Assembly: GCF_036924715.1 (NCBI RefSeq)
Contig: NZ_JAZHSB010000001.1
Location: forward strand, 6,439,001 to 6,503,000
Direction: 5' to 3'
From: Bradyrhizobium sp. AZCC 1721
Lineage (GTDB): Bacteria; Pseudomonadota; Alphaproteobacteria; Rhizobiales; Xanthobacteraceae
DNA: 64,000 nt
The notes beneath the pieces are model-generated. The model saw nothing but the letters and a program-made list of their open reading frames with translations, did not search any database and was not told the DNA's origin. Both the position numbers and the translations under genes were made by a program. Below, in pieces: positions 1 to 8,165 of the stretch; within the stretch, counting starts at the first letter, position 1, and the number at the start of each line of letters is the position of its first letter.

Positions 1-1
1 C

Positions 2-187
2 GAGCGCACCGCCGGCCTCGCATCGGCGGTAAGGTGGCTGGGCAACGCGCATGTCGCCGAACATTTCGGCGTCGAAAGGCCCACTCAGAAATTGCGTTCG
101 TTCTTCTCGAGATGGTCAATTCAGTTCTCTGCCGAATACTACGACGCGAAGGAACGGCAAGCCTCAGGAGCAAGCGACGAACGCTGA
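2..187 (+). CDS. C-terminal fragment of an unidentified protein (cut by window edge)
   Basis: An open frame enters from the left edge and stops at TGA 185-187, giving 61 residues. The composition (HVAEHFGVERP, then SFFSRW and SAEYYDAKER) looks like a genuine amphipathic C-terminus, with strong G/C third positions. I do not recognise the family. The start lies outside the window, so frame and identity rest on codon usage alone; it could be chance. Confidence 0.45.
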   Translation, partial: ERTAGLASAVRWLGNAHVAEHFGVERPTQKLRSFFSRWSIQFSAEYYDAKERQASGASDER

Positions 188-330
188 GATGATCATTGGG
201 CTGAACCGGACTCCGCGTGGCCATCGCGGAATCGACGCGAATGACCCGAACCGGAAATTGTTGCCTCGCGAGACCCGCACTGCGTCGGGATGTCCTGTTA
301 CCAAAAGTGCGGGACATCAAGAGCCAAAGG
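188..330. other. Intergenic stretch
   Basis: Lies between the fragment ending at 187 and the convergent minus-strand gene ending at 331. I see no convincing hairpin with a T-run and no further gene. Confidence 0.4.
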
Positions 331-1149
331 TTAAGCTATGTCATCCGTAGCTAGAGTCTGCCGTGCGGCTTTCTCTTGTGCGATAATTCCTTCGAGCCGC
401 GAGATGTTTTCCAGCAGGCGCTGGCTGGTCAGGACGAGAAAGTAATAGCCGAATTGCGGATTTTGAAAGTAGATTTCGAGCAGCCTTTCATAAGTTATGG
501 TCAGGACTTGTCCGTCTTCTATGCATTCGACGGTCGCGGTTCGCCTTTTATTGGGAGTAAGGAAGCCAAGTTCGCCCATGAGACGTCCCGGCGGAATTTC
601 GACGCTGATCTCCGTGACCAGGAACTTTCCAGTGACCGTCAGGAACATCTCGGTGGCCGCATCATCCTTCTTGAACAATTTATCGCCGCTGCGATATTTG
701 CGCTCGGTCATGAACGGTTTGAGCCATTCCAACGAGGTATCGCCCTCCGTCGCGATGCGTGCCCTCTTGATCAGATTGAGCATCTGGCGGAGGCGAATTG
801 CATTGATCGGCAGCAACAGCAGATACAGGATAAAAGTCCCGACGTTTCCGGAGAGCGCGCCAAAGGCGACGAAGAATGTACAGCCGGCCATGTTCGCGAC
901 GCGCAGCGGCACCATTGTATGCATCAGCAAGGTAGCGACAAGAAAGATGGCGCCAACCAGGGCGAACATATTGGCAAGCGTGATGTTGGCCAGCACAATT
1001 TCCAGCAGCCGGTTGAATAGTGCGTCGTAGGTGATGTTGTTCGGATCGAGACCCATCTGAACCAGAATCTTTGCGATCCTGAGATTGTCCGCCGCCGCAT
1101 CAAGAATGCGGTCTAGTATCGTTGAAGAATCTGCACTGCTGGACTCCAT
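331..1149 (-). CDS. Cyclic nucleotide-binding domain membrane protein
   Basis: 272 residues. A longer in-frame reading to 1491 exists, but the ATG at 1149 has a strong GGAGG Shine-Dalgarno seven bases upstream and the extra N-terminus looks non-coding. The first ~50 residues are soluble. Residues ~55-120 contain two or three hydrophobic segments (LANMFALVGAIF, then TFFVAFGALSG and FILYLLLLP). The C-terminal half is a cyclic-nucleotide-binding/CRP-type beta-roll (YRSGDKLFKKDD, PPGRLMGELGFL, RRTATVECIEDG). There is no DNA-binding helix-turn-helix or ion-channel pore, so the layout resembles membrane-anchored cNMP sensors of the Popeye/CAP_ED kind. Ligand and partner are unknown; the next gene upstream on the same strand is over 440 bp away. 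Confidence 0.8.
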   Translation of the reverse strand: MESSSADSSTILDRILDAAADNLRIAKILVQMGLDPNNITYDALFNRLLEIVLANITLANMFALVGAIFLVATLLMHTMVPLRVANMAGCTFFVAFGALSGNVGTFILYLLLLPINAIRLRQMLNLIKRARIATEGDTSLEWLKPFMTERKYRSGDKLFKKDDAATEMFLTVTGKFLVTEISVEIPPGRLMGELGFLTPNKRRTATVECIEDGQVLTITYERLLEIYFQNPQFGYYFLVLTSQRLLENISRLEGIIAQEKAARQTLATDDIA

Positions 1150-1592
1150 CGGATCATCCTCCGCGCAAAGCCGTCGGTATTCGTCGGATATCCCGGATAC
1201 TGATAATTGAAGTCGGATAACGACCGTTTGAGTAAGATTACCAGCGGTCTCGGTGCAATCGATTTTACCTCGGGCGGTGAATTCGGCAATTGCCCGCTCT
1301 CTAGTTCGCTTTGCCGTCGCATCTGCCCTGAGCTGAAGAGAGGTAACGCCGGCTCCCAGGCGGCTTTCGCAAGTGCAGGGCAATAGTGTCGCAAAAATCG
1401 GGAACTTCCGAGTCTGGCCCTTTTCGGACCTGACAGGGTTTGGTTGACGATGCCCGTTGTTGAGGGCAAAGCGGGCTTCCCAGTTGCGCACTCAGATTTC
1501 TGAGTTTTGACCCATATCGGAAGTCAGCGTCTGCGCCACGACGCCTATGGTAGTGACCATTCCGACCGTCCACCGCTGCCAGATATCGACAT
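1150..1592. other. 443-bp gap with no supported gene
   Basis: Several overlapping frames are open on the minus strand, but none has a ribosome-binding site or recognisable protein content. It probably contains the promoter of the 331-1149 gene. Decayed coding sequence is possible but unproven. Confidence 0.4.
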
Positions 1593-1832
1593 TCATTTAC
1601 CGGATAGGATGCCTCGCGGATCGCAATCTCGGTGCGAGGCGACGTAGTCGATTTCGCCGCGCGTAATACCGATATCCATAAGCTCCCTGTCACTTAAGTC
1701 GCACAAGTTGGCCAGTAATCTCCGGCGTTTGCGCCACTCCTGAAATGCATTCCAATATGTTTCGAGAGGACTGTACGCCTGCCGCCTTGCGGTTACCGGC
1801 CCCAGCTCAGTGGTCTCGCGGATCGTGCTCAT
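1593..1832 (-). CDS. DUF1127 domain small protein
   Basis: 79 residues if started at the second ATG (1832), where AGGA sits nine bases upstream; another ATG lies two codons earlier (1838). The C-terminal half has the DUF1127 signature: an arginine-rich helix (WRKRRR), then LCDLSDRELMDIGITRGEIDYV. DUF1127 proteins are short, arginine-rich and alphaproteobacterial; several bind RNA and act in phosphate or stress physiology. That is family knowledge and does not assign a role here. It stands alone, divergent from the regulator at 1978. Confidence 0.85.
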   Translation of the reverse strand: MSTIRETTELGPVTARRQAYSPLETYWNAFQEWRKRRRLLANLCDLSDRELMDIGITRGEIDYVASHRDCDPRGILSGK

Positions 1833-1977
1833 TAGCATGTGTCCTGTCTGGACTGTTCACTAGGCAGAAGTTGCCGCAAGATGCGCGGGCGGGCTTAACT
1901 GGTGGCTTACATTTCTCTTACCGGCGGCTTACTCTTCATGCGCTAGTACAGAGGCGCCACCGAGAAGGAATGGCAGC

Positions 1978-3528
1978 TTGCGCTATCTTTTCGAGGAATG
2001 CGCATTCGACACCGACCGGCGCGAGCTGCATCGGGGGACCGATGCGGTGTCGATCACACCGCAGGTTTTTGACCTGCTCGCTTACCTGATCCGCAACAGG
2101 GAGCGGGTTGTCAGCAAGGACGACCTCATCAAAGCCATTTGGAATGGGCGCAGCGTCTCTGACGCGGCGCTGACGACCCGCCTGAATGCCGCCCGGGGTG
2201 CAATCGGCGATTCCGGCGAGGAACAGCGCTTCATCAAAACACTACCGCGCAAGGGCTTCCGCTTCGTCGGACAGGTGCGGGAGGCGCGAGAAGTTGCGGG
2301 CCCAAATCCGGGCGATGCGCCCGAGAGCGCTCTTGTTCCCGACAGGCCCTCCATCGCCGTGCTGCCGTTCGCGAACATGTCTGGCGATCCCGAGCAGGAG
2401 TACTTTGCGGACGGGATGGTTGAGGAGATCACTACCGCGCTTTCGCGGTTCAAATGGTTGTTCGTGATCGCTCGAAATTCGAGTTTCACCTTCAAGGGCA
2501 AAGCCGTCGACATCAAGGAAGTCGGGCGCAGGCTTGGCGTGCGCTATGTCCTTCAGGGGGCGGTGCGCAAGGCGTCGGGGAAAGTTCGCATCACGGGCCA
2601 GTTGATTGAAGCGGCTACGGGCGCACACATTTGGGCGGACAAGTTCGAGCGTGACATGACAGAAATTTTCGCGCTGCAGGACGACATCACGGTCGCCGTT
2701 GTCTCAGCTATTCAGCCAAAGTTGTTTCAAACAGAAATTGCAATGGCGACGCGGCGGCGACCGGAAGACCTCACCGCGTATGATCTTTTGCTCCGGGCTA
2801 TACAGCAAGCCGTCCCATTGACTCGCGAAGGGTTGGCCGAGGCACTCCGACTGGTCCAGCGTGCCTTGGAGCTTGACCCTGGGCTTGCTGGTGCTGCCGC
2901 TCTGGCAGGCGCCTGTCACGCGGAAAACGTGGTTAGGAACTACGCCATCGATCTTCAATTCGAACGCAAGGAAGCCGTTCGGCTCATGCGCTTGGCATTG
3001 AGCCTCGACGATGGTGATCCAGACACGTTGGCAAGTGCTGCCTTGATCTCGGCACTTCTGGTCGGCGATTGTGAGACTGAGATCGAGATGTCCGACCGGG
3101 CGGTTAAGCTCAACCCAAATTCATATCGCGCGTGGCACTGCAGAGGCTGGGTCTATAAGATTGCGGGGCAGCCAGAGGAAGCGATCCGGAGCTTTGAACG
3201 TGCCATGCGCATGAGCCCAGTAGACCCGCAACTATACACAGCGTTTACCGGGATGGGATTTGCCTTTATTGAGCTTCGTCGCTTTGACGAGGCCATCGTT
3301 GCAGGGAAGAAAGCCCTGCGGCAGAACCCTGGCTATCCAGGACCGTACCGCTGCCTCGCGTCCGCTTTCGCCCATCTCGGACGCGACGCTGAGGCCCGTG
3401 AGGCGGCGGCTCGTGCGGTTGAGATCGACCCCGCTTTCACAATATCGGCGTGGATCGCTCGGAGCCGGATATCAACAAATGCGAAGCTGATGATTGAGGG
3501 TTTTCGCAAAGCGGGGTTGCCCGAGTAG
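1978..3528 (+). CDS. Winged-helix (OmpR/CadC-type) regulator with TolB/FlgO-like and TPR domains
   Basis: 516 residues. The start is TTG at 1978 with AAGGAA (1965-1970) eight bases upstream; the ATG at 1970 is in another frame. Residues ~1-97 form an OmpR-type winged helix (ITPQVFDLLAYL, FIKTLPRKGFRFVG). Residues ~122-245 match the domain often annotated as adenylate-cyclase N-terminal or FlgO-like (PSIAVLPFANMSGD, YVLQGAVRK, GAHIWADKFER). Residues ~270-500 are TPR repeats. There is no transmembrane helix and no cyclase catalytic domain, so automatic names such as adenylate cyclase would mislead. It is probably a one-component cytoplasmic regulator; its target is unknown. Confidence 0.85.
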   Translation: MRYLFEECAFDTDRRELHRGTDAVSITPQVFDLLAYLIRNRERVVSKDDLIKAIWNGRSVSDAALTTRLNAARGAIGDSGEEQRFIKTLPRKGFRFVGQVREAREVAGPNPGDAPESALVPDRPSIAVLPFANMSGDPEQEYFADGMVEEITTALSRFKWLFVIARNSSFTFKGKAVDIKEVGRRLGVRYVLQGAVRKASGKVRITGQLIEAATGAHIWADKFERDMTEIFALQDDITVAVVSAIQPKLFQTEIAMATRRRPEDLTAYDLLLRAIQQAVPLTREGLAEALRLVQRALELDPGLAGAAALAGACHAENVVRNYAIDLQFERKEAVRLMRLALSLDDGDPDTLASAALISALLVGDCETEIEMSDRAVKLNPNSYRAWHCRGWVYKIAGQPEEAIRSFERAMRMSPVDPQLYTAFTGMGFAFIELRRFDEAIVAGKKALRQNPGYPGPYRCLASAFAHLGRDAEAREAAARAVEIDPAFTISAWIARSRISTNAKLMIEGFRKAGLPE

Positions 3529-3752
3529 TTCTCCAATGTCCACGAGGTGATTGAATAGCGGCACTCTTCTGCGGCGCACGAGTCCGGTTATGGCCCCGAT
3601 TCGGACATTGAGGACGTCGGCTTCGGCCGCAACCATCTGCGCTTCGATATGGGTGTTGACTCGCAGGCACGCGCACCATGCATGGGGCCTTGGCGCGGAA
3701 CCGCCGCGCGCAGTAGGCGTTGTTGTCGCGGCCGCACCGACGGGAGAACGCG
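3529..3752. other. Intergenic region upstream of the small exported protein
   Basis: 224 bp carrying presumed promoter sequence for the gene at 3753. No terminator of obvious strength and no gene seen. Confidence 0.3.
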
Positions 3753-3995
3753 ATGAAAATGTCCTTGTGCACGGTACTATGTGCGGCCGCATTGATGTTC
3801 GCGGCCGGTGCTGCCTCCGCTGATCCCTGGAAGGACGAGAGTGGTAAGGGCCGCTGGCGCGGTGATACCGGGTGGGGCGACTCGGAGCGCAAATCCAAGT
3901 TTCGCACCGCCGGCGGCTGCGAGGTCGAGTGGAAAAAGGGCGAATACGAAGAGAAGGTGAAGTGCAAGCCCGGCCGCTACGGCTACCGATACTGA
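3753..3995 (+). CDS. Small exported protein, paralogue of the gene at 6040
   Basis: 80 residues. The ATG at 3753 has GGAG six bases upstream. Residues 1-23 are a Sec signal peptide (LCTVLCAAALMFAAG) cleaved near ASA-DP. The mature part starts DPWKDESGKGRW, is charged and ends in an aromatic YGYRY tail. It has two cysteines (GGCEVEW and VKCKPG) that could form one disulfide in the periplasm. The protein at 6040-6285 shares the start, the cysteine spacing and the tail, so the two are paralogues. I do not recognise a named domain. Confidence 0.8.
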   Translation: MKMSLCTVLCAAALMFAAGAASADPWKDESGKGRWRGDTGWGDSERKSKFRTAGGCEVEWKKGEYEEKVKCKPGRYGYRY

Positions 3996-4231
3996 TCCGC
4001 ATTGCCCACTCTACCTGCAAGGAGTAGTGCCGCGCAATGCACGGGCGCCATCGTGTCAATCCGCAATGGCAGCTTTTGGCCCACACCGACGAAATCCCGC
4101 GCTCGTCCAAATGTCGGCTGTTAAGGGTCGACCGGAAATGCCTGACGTATGGCCAAAACGACGCGACTGGCGAGCAGGCTTTGGAAACTGTGCCCCCCGT
4201 CAGCATATATTTGGGCACAAGGAGGTGCGAT

Positions 4232-4786
4232 ATGGCGACAACAGCTACTCAAGTCGTTCTTGATACGCCTGCGGCGGAGTTTCGGCTTCCGGCCACCGAC
4301 GGCAAGACTTACGCACTGGACGACGTTGCGGGCGAAAAAGGCACGGTCGTCGTCTTCATCTGCAACCATTGTCCCTATGTTAAAGCGGTGATCGACCGCA
4401 TGGTTTCGGACGCCCGCGTGCTGATGACGGAGAGCATAGGCTTTGTGGCGATTTGCTCGAACGATGCGGCGAGCTATCCCGAAGACTCATTTGAGAATAT
4501 GAAGCGTTTCGCGAAGGCTCATGATTTCCCGTTTCCATATCTCCACGACGAGACCCAGACAGTCGCTCGGGCGTATGGAGCGGTCTGTACGCCGGACTTC
4601 TTCGGTTACAATGCCGACCGCAAGCTCAAGTATCGCGGCCGGCTCGACGAAGGCCGCACAACTCCGCCTCGCGCGGGGGCGCCCCGAGAGCTTGTCGAGG
4701 CCATGCGCGCGATTGCGACCACCGGTCTGGCGCCGGCTGACCAAAAGGCGTCTATTGGCTGCTCGATCAAATGGAAGGACGAGTAA
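4232..4786 (+). CDS. Thioredoxin-fold (AhpC/TSA-redoxin type) family protein
   Basis: 184 residues. The ATG at 4232 is chosen because GGAGG (4221-4225) precedes it by six bases; the frame stays open further upstream without protein-like content. The N-terminus (FRLPATDGKTYALDD) is the typical redoxin entry. The active site is FICNHCPYVKAV, a CNHC version of CxxC after a VVVF beta strand. Later blocks (YLHDETQTVARAYGAVCTPDFF) include the cis-Pro region. No signal peptide, so probably cytoplasmic. It resembles the peroxiredoxin-like thioredoxin family proteins found widely in proteobacteria; the substrate is unknown. Confidence 0.88.
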   Translation: MATTATQVVLDTPAAEFRLPATDGKTYALDDVAGEKGTVVVFICNHCPYVKAVIDRMVSDARVLMTESIGFVAICSNDAASYPEDSFENMKRFAKAHDFPFPYLHDETQTVARAYGAVCTPDFFGYNADRKLKYRGRLDEGRTTPPRAGAPRELVEAMRAIATTGLAPADQKASIGCSIKWKDE

Positions 4787-5129
4787 AGCCGAGCCCTGTC
4801 ACCATGTTTCGTATCTAAGACCGCCGCGTGCGGCAGCATTTGCTGCACATGTGCGATTTTGACTAGCGGCATCACGAGGGCCCAACGGCGGCTGCCGGAG
4901 TCGCATTTCGCCCCTTCTGCTTCAGGTCTGCTTCCAGGGCAACACGGACATCAACCGGTGAGATACCCGGCTAAGTCGGTCGGAAAATGGACCCATCTCC
5001 GACATAACGCTCCGGCCCCTAGCCACGCGCATGCCCTGAGTTCGCCCTAGGCGATTCGATCGTCACAGCCGTCCTACAAAGTGCTAGGCTGCTCAGGACG
5101 TATTTCCAACTATCTTGAGGCTGGACGAG
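4787..5129. other. 343-bp gap with no supported gene
   Basis: Lies between a plus-strand and a minus-strand gene (convergent). Short open frames here lack ribosome-binding sites and family features. I see no clear rho-independent terminator. Confidence 0.4.
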
Positions 5130-5621
5130 TCACCTGCGGAATAGTCCGCCCACCACACCCCCCACAACGCCGTGCACCGCGCCGCCGATCGCGCCGATTG
5201 GACCGCCGACACCACGCGAATGGCGAGTACGGCTCCCAGCGCGACGACGGTCTTGACGGCCGGATTTGCCAGCCTCTGCCGCGGCTTCCGTTAGTACCCT
5301 GTGCTGGGCGGCGTTGAGAAAGCCAGTGGTAGGGTAGCCGTGCTCCTCCTGCCAGCGCGCGATGACGGCGCGAGTCGATTCGTCGAACTTCCCATTGACC
5401 TTGGTCTTGAACCCGAGCTTGGTTAGCCCACGTTGCACTCCACGACGCTTTGCCTTGGTGAGGCCGATCTGTTCCTCGGTCTCCTGAGTCGCTTCGTCGG
5501 TAGCGATTGCCGTTTCGGCGGGGGCCAACGTTTCGCGAGGCGTGCTGCTCAGACCAGCCTTAGCAAAGTGCGCGCTGTCGACGATCGCTAGGATGCACAA
5601 TGCTAGGATCAAGGCGCGCAT
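5130..5621 (-). CDS. Exported peptidoglycan-binding domain protein with glycine-rich tail
   Basis: 163 residues. The ATG at 5621 follows GAAGGAAGG on the minus strand. Residues 1-22 are a signal peptide (MRALILALCILAIVDSAHFAKA). After a Thr/Glu-rich linker, residues ~62-118 form a PG_binding_1-like helical repeat (VQRGLTKLGF, VNGKFDESTRAVIARWQ, GYPTTGFLNAAQ). The C-terminus is basic (RQDRRRAGSR), followed by a Gly/Val-rich segment (GAIGGAVHGVVGGVVGG) that may insert in or lie on a membrane. There is no catalytic domain, so binding to cell wall is the likely role. Confidence 0.75.
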   Translation of the reverse strand: MRALILALCILAIVDSAHFAKAGLSSTPRETLAPAETAIATDEATQETEEQIGLTKAKRRGVQRGLTKLGFKTKVNGKFDESTRAVIARWQEEHGYPTTGFLNAAQHRVLTEAAAEAGKSGRQDRRRAGSRTRHSRGVGGPIGAIGGAVHGVVGGVVGGLFRR

Positions 5622-6039
5622 GGCCTTCCTTCGCCCCCAAGTCTGCCGATGGTTCGGTCTAGAAAGTAAAGATACACTGCGCCGTCCTGAACTATCAACG
5701 TCCGACGGCGCCACTCCGCTTCGTCGCAGAGGTAACTGTTGCCCGCGGCACACGGTTCCCTAGCCTCGCGCCGATTGTTACGCCGCATTGCACGCGGGGG
5801 GCATGGGATCGGCGCATCGCCCTTGGAGCTTAGAGACGTCTAGAGCAAGCGCCGCCGAGGTCAGCTTCTGGCCCCAAGCCGCCGGTAAAGGCCGATTAAC
5901 TGAGTGACCCACTTTGATTTTGCGAGCATTTTTTGCGAGATCGATGCGCGAATGAACGCTGCATGAACGCCGGTTTCAGCCAATGAACAACCGCACGGCG
6001 CTAAGCGTAACCAGATGAGACGCCAGAGGAGGATGGGCA
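5622..6039. other. 418-bp gap, divergent promoter region
   Basis: Separates the divergent genes starting at 5621 (minus) and 6040 (plus), so it should hold both promoters. No additional gene or strong repeat is seen. Confidence 0.4.
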
Positions 6040-6285
6040 ATGAAATACGCACTCGCCGCGCTCTGCGCACTCACAATGCTGGCGGCTCCGGCCGCTGCCG
6101 ATCCATGGAAAGACGAGAGCGGCAAAGGCCGCTGGGGCTACTATGATCGCGGGCACCGCGCCTATGGTTATGACCGCGAATACAAGCAGGAATTCCGCCA
6201 AGGAAACTGTAAGATCGAACGCAAGTGGGAGCGCGGCGGCGAGTATAAGGAAGAGATCAAGTGCAAAGGCGGATACCGCTACTAG
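6040..6285 (+). CDS. Small exported protein, paralogue of the gene at 3753
   Basis: 81 residues. The ATG at 6040 is preceded by GAGGAGG. Residues 1-20 are a signal peptide (ALAALCALTMLAAPAAA) cleaved before DPWKDESGKGRW, the same mature start as the paralogue at 3753. The middle is richer in Tyr/Gly/Arg (YYDRGHRAYGYDRE). Two cysteines (GNCKIERKW and IKCKGG) flank a charged segment, and the tail is GGYRY. The family is short, secreted and highly charged; its function is unknown. Its 3' end overlaps the membrane micro-ORF at 6261 in another frame. Confidence 0.82.
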   Translation: MKYALAALCALTMLAAPAAADPWKDESGKGRWGYYDRGHRAYGYDREYKQEFRQGNCKIERKWERGGEYKEEIKCKGGYRY

Positions 6286-6383
6286 CTGCACTACCGCAGA
6301 GCGTTGTCGTCCTGCTCGCCTTCGGTGTCATCTGGCTAGCAGTGGTAGCCGCAATCATCGGTATATTCGCCTTGTTCAAGTAA
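6261..6383 (+). CDS. 40-residue hydrophobic single-pass membrane micro-protein
   Basis: A GTG at 6261, seven bases after an AAGGAAGAG stretch, opens a 40-codon frame ending in TAA at 6381-6383. The start is basic (QRR), then one long hydrophobic helix (VVVLLAFGVIWLAVVAA) ends at FALFK. It overlaps the last 25 bases of the exported-protein gene in the +1 frame, a common translational-coupling layout. A strong hairpin begins directly after its stop codon. No homologue is known to me. Confidence 0.5.
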   Translation: MQRRIPLLAALPQSVVVLLAFGVIWLAVVAAIIGIFALFK

Positions 6384-6408
6384 GGCCGCCTCAGTTGGCG
6401 GCCTCTTT
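6384..6408 (+). terminator. Rho-independent terminator-like hairpin
   Basis: Perfect 7-bp stem GGCCGCC / GGCGGCC (6384-6390 with 6397-6403), a 6-base loop, then TCTTTC. It begins directly after the stop codon of the micro-ORF and would end the transcript of the exported-protein gene. Confidence 0.65.
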
Positions 6409-6432
6409 CGTTTCGAATGTCACCTGGTGGCC

Positions 6433-6633
6433 CATAGCGTCGTTTCGCTGCATGCAGCGGCACGTCGGCTATCGGGGCATGGCGGACTCTGGCGCGGCAT
6501 CAGCCCGGCAAATTTATGGGTGCATGGACTGGATGCATCGGCCGCCGCCTGCGCCAAGGCTTCTCGACGGCCCGAGACCGCAAGTCCCTGCCAAGCCCTG
6601 CGCGTCGCGGGGTCACGGAGCATGACAGCGTCT
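6433..6633. repeat. Direct repeat copy 1 (~200 bp)
   Basis: Nearly identical to 9900-10100 in the same orientation: about ten substitutions and single-base indels by eye across 201 bp. The sharpest shared core runs from 6535 to 6600. No coding frame is convincingly conserved between the copies. It does not match an insertion sequence end I recognise. The pair encloses the short-gene segment 6.7-9.8 kb. Confidence 0.85.
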
Positions 6634-6747
6634 CTTCAGAGGAAAAAGTCATGAAAAAGCTTGGCATAAACATCGCCCTGGTTGCCAAACACCAGCGTAA
6701 GTCGGCATAGAGCGGCTCCGCCACAGCAACGACGCCGATTTGCGTTC

Positions 6748-7170
6748 TCAGCCGAGAGGTCGGCTTTGCCTGAAATGGAAATTGTTCGGAGTAAACCTCC
6801 TGGCCACGGCGCGCGCCTGGCCCTCGCATGTCTCCAGCGCGATCTTCTGGGCAAGCATGACGTCTCCGATCGGCAGAGCGCCGATCGGCATGAAACACAG
6901 CCCCTCCTGCAGGCGACCTCTTTTGTCGATCTCGCACACATTCACCGAGGCCCCGGCGTGGATCCTGTACCGCTTTCCGCTGTCGCTTCCGACGACCTCG
7001 AAGTAGCCCTTTCTGGTGAACTGCTCTCGCTGTGCCGGCGACAACCATTCTCGCAAGAGCCGCAGCGAGCGGCCCTCCGGCGTGCCCTCGGCGCCGTGCC
7101 TGATGAAGAGGGCTCGCGTCGCGCTTATGCGCGAGCGGCCGCCCGGCGGCCACGGTCGAAAGCCGAACAT
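6748..7170 (-). CDS. Conserved hypothetical protein, ~140 aa
   Basis: 140 residues from the ATG at 7170; the upstream Shine-Dalgarno is weak and a start ~40 codons later is possible. The core (LLREWLSPAQREQF, then YFEVVGSDSGKRYRI, NVCEIDKRGR, GDVMLAQKIALET) is well ordered and resembles a family of short cytoplasmic proteins I associate with Bradyrhizobium. There is no catalytic motif. It lies 11 bp downstream of the 73-residue gene on the same strand, so both are probably co-transcribed. Confidence 0.75.
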   Translation of the reverse strand: MFGFRPWPPGGRSRISATRALFIRHGAEGTPEGRSLRLLREWLSPAQREQFTRKGYFEVVGSDSGKRYRIHAGASVNVCEIDKRGRLQEGLCFMPIGALPIGDVMLAQKIALETCEGQARAVARRFTPNNFHFRQSRPLG

Positions 7171-7181
7171 GGCCGGGCCGG

Positions 7182-7403
7182 TTACCCGCCGACCAGCCTG
7201 GGGAAGAAGACAGTTTCTTCCGCAGTGGGGTCGAACGATCGTAGGTGCGAGGTCTGACCCGGACCCGTCCTAACTGCCGCGGTGAAGCCGGCATTGGTGA
7301 GCTCGTAGAACCGCTGCTCCGCTTTCGCCAGTTCTTGTGCGTCATCCGAATTGAAGGGGTGACGGCGGTCGCCGCTGCGGTCCATCACGATCTGGATCGG
7401 CAT
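7182..7403 (-). CDS. Conserved hypothetical protein, 73 aa
   Basis: Started at the ATG at 7403 because AGGAGG lies six bases upstream; the open frame continues to 7658 without coding character. The protein has an N-terminal strand (MPIQIVMDRSGDRRH), a helix (AQELAKAEQRFYELT), a strand (FTAAVRT) and a conserved-looking tail (SFDPTAEETVFFPRLVGG). The layout resembles short alphaproteobacterial proteins of unknown role. It forms a tight pair with 6748-7170. Confidence 0.8.
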   Translation of the reverse strand: MPIQIVMDRSGDRRHPFNSDDAQELAKAEQRFYELTNAGFTAAVRTGPGQTSHLRSFDPTAEETVFFPRLVGG

Positions 7404-7524
7404 GATCGTCCTCCTGGGATTGCTGGTGGCAAGGACCTGCTCCAGTATCCGACCGACCTCACGGACTTTCAAGAAGAACATTCCATCGCAATCGCCGGTC
7501 GTCTGCCGATCGCAGCAAGCGCAA

Positions 7525-7788
7525 TCAGGCTGGCAGACACTCCGGGCAGGTGTCGCCGAGCGAGTCCAGGACGTCCCGAACTTCAGCGACGGCCGCCTCC
7601 GGAGAGACGCCGGACGGCGGATCCTGACGGGCGATGACGAGAGCGCGCTCTTGGGCATGGGGGATCAGCGCGGGCCTGCATCCAGCCATGCTCCTCGCAT
7701 CGCGGATCGCTCCGGCTTCCTGCAACACGGAGACGGCCCAGCCCCGCAGCGTCCTCATGGCGGGCTGCCGTTCCTTCGTCATCCGCAT
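7525..7788 (-). CDS. Conserved hypothetical protein with apparent compensating frameshifts
   Basis: 87 residues. The ATG at 7788 has AGGAG eight bases upstream. The N-terminus (MRTLRGWAVSVLQEAGAIR) and C-terminus (GVSPEAAVAEVRDVLDSLGDTCPEC) look like a family I associate with rhizobia. The central ~14 residues do not: in the neighbouring frame the same bases (about 7640-7685) read CEEHGWMQARADP, which fits the family better. One lost base and one gained base would explain this. The gene therefore remains open but with a scrambled middle, and may be non-functional. Confidence 0.65.
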   Translation of the reverse strand: MRMTKERQPAMRTLRGWAVSVLQEAGAIRDARSMAGCRPALIPHAQERALVIARQDPPSGVSPEAAVAEVRDVLDSLGDTCPECLPA

Positions 7789-8165
7789 CGAAATGGCTCC
7801 TGCCGAAGACCAATCTGACCGAACCGTCTTCCGTTCCGGGGACCGGTTCTGACCAAGCGCGTGATCCATCGCGATCCGAATTCCGCTGGCGCCATTCAAC
7901 GGTGGAAGCTGCCGAACGCGTCATCCGGATGCTGGCCGACATGCGCCGCTAAGGCGGCGATCGCGCGCGGCGATGCATGGTCCGGCTGCTCGCCGGGATG
8001 GGATCGGTGCCGCCTTCGCAGCTGCAAAATCCCCGTCTCACCCCAAAGTTCTGACTTAGAACTGCAAGCGTCAGAACCTTTCCGGTGTTCACGGTGTTGA
8101 CTTTGTGAGTTCCGCGCGCTGGACGGGGACGAAGCCGTCCGCGCCCTCACCGGGAGGAAGTCACC
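7789..8165. other. 377-bp gap, divergent promoter region
   Basis: Between the divergent genes at 7788 (minus) and 8166 (plus). A TTGACT at about 8097 could be a -35 element, but no well-spaced -10 box is obvious. No gene seen. Confidence 0.35.

Noticed and set aside
1301..1693. 130-codon minus-strand frame upstream of the cNMP-binding gene
   Set aside because: No ribosome-binding site, overlaps DUF1127 in another frame, and composition is not protein-like.
6427..6654. Coding frame inside the ~200-bp repeat
   Set aside because: Frames open in copy 1 are shifted by indels in copy 2, so no protein is conserved; treated as non-coding repeat.
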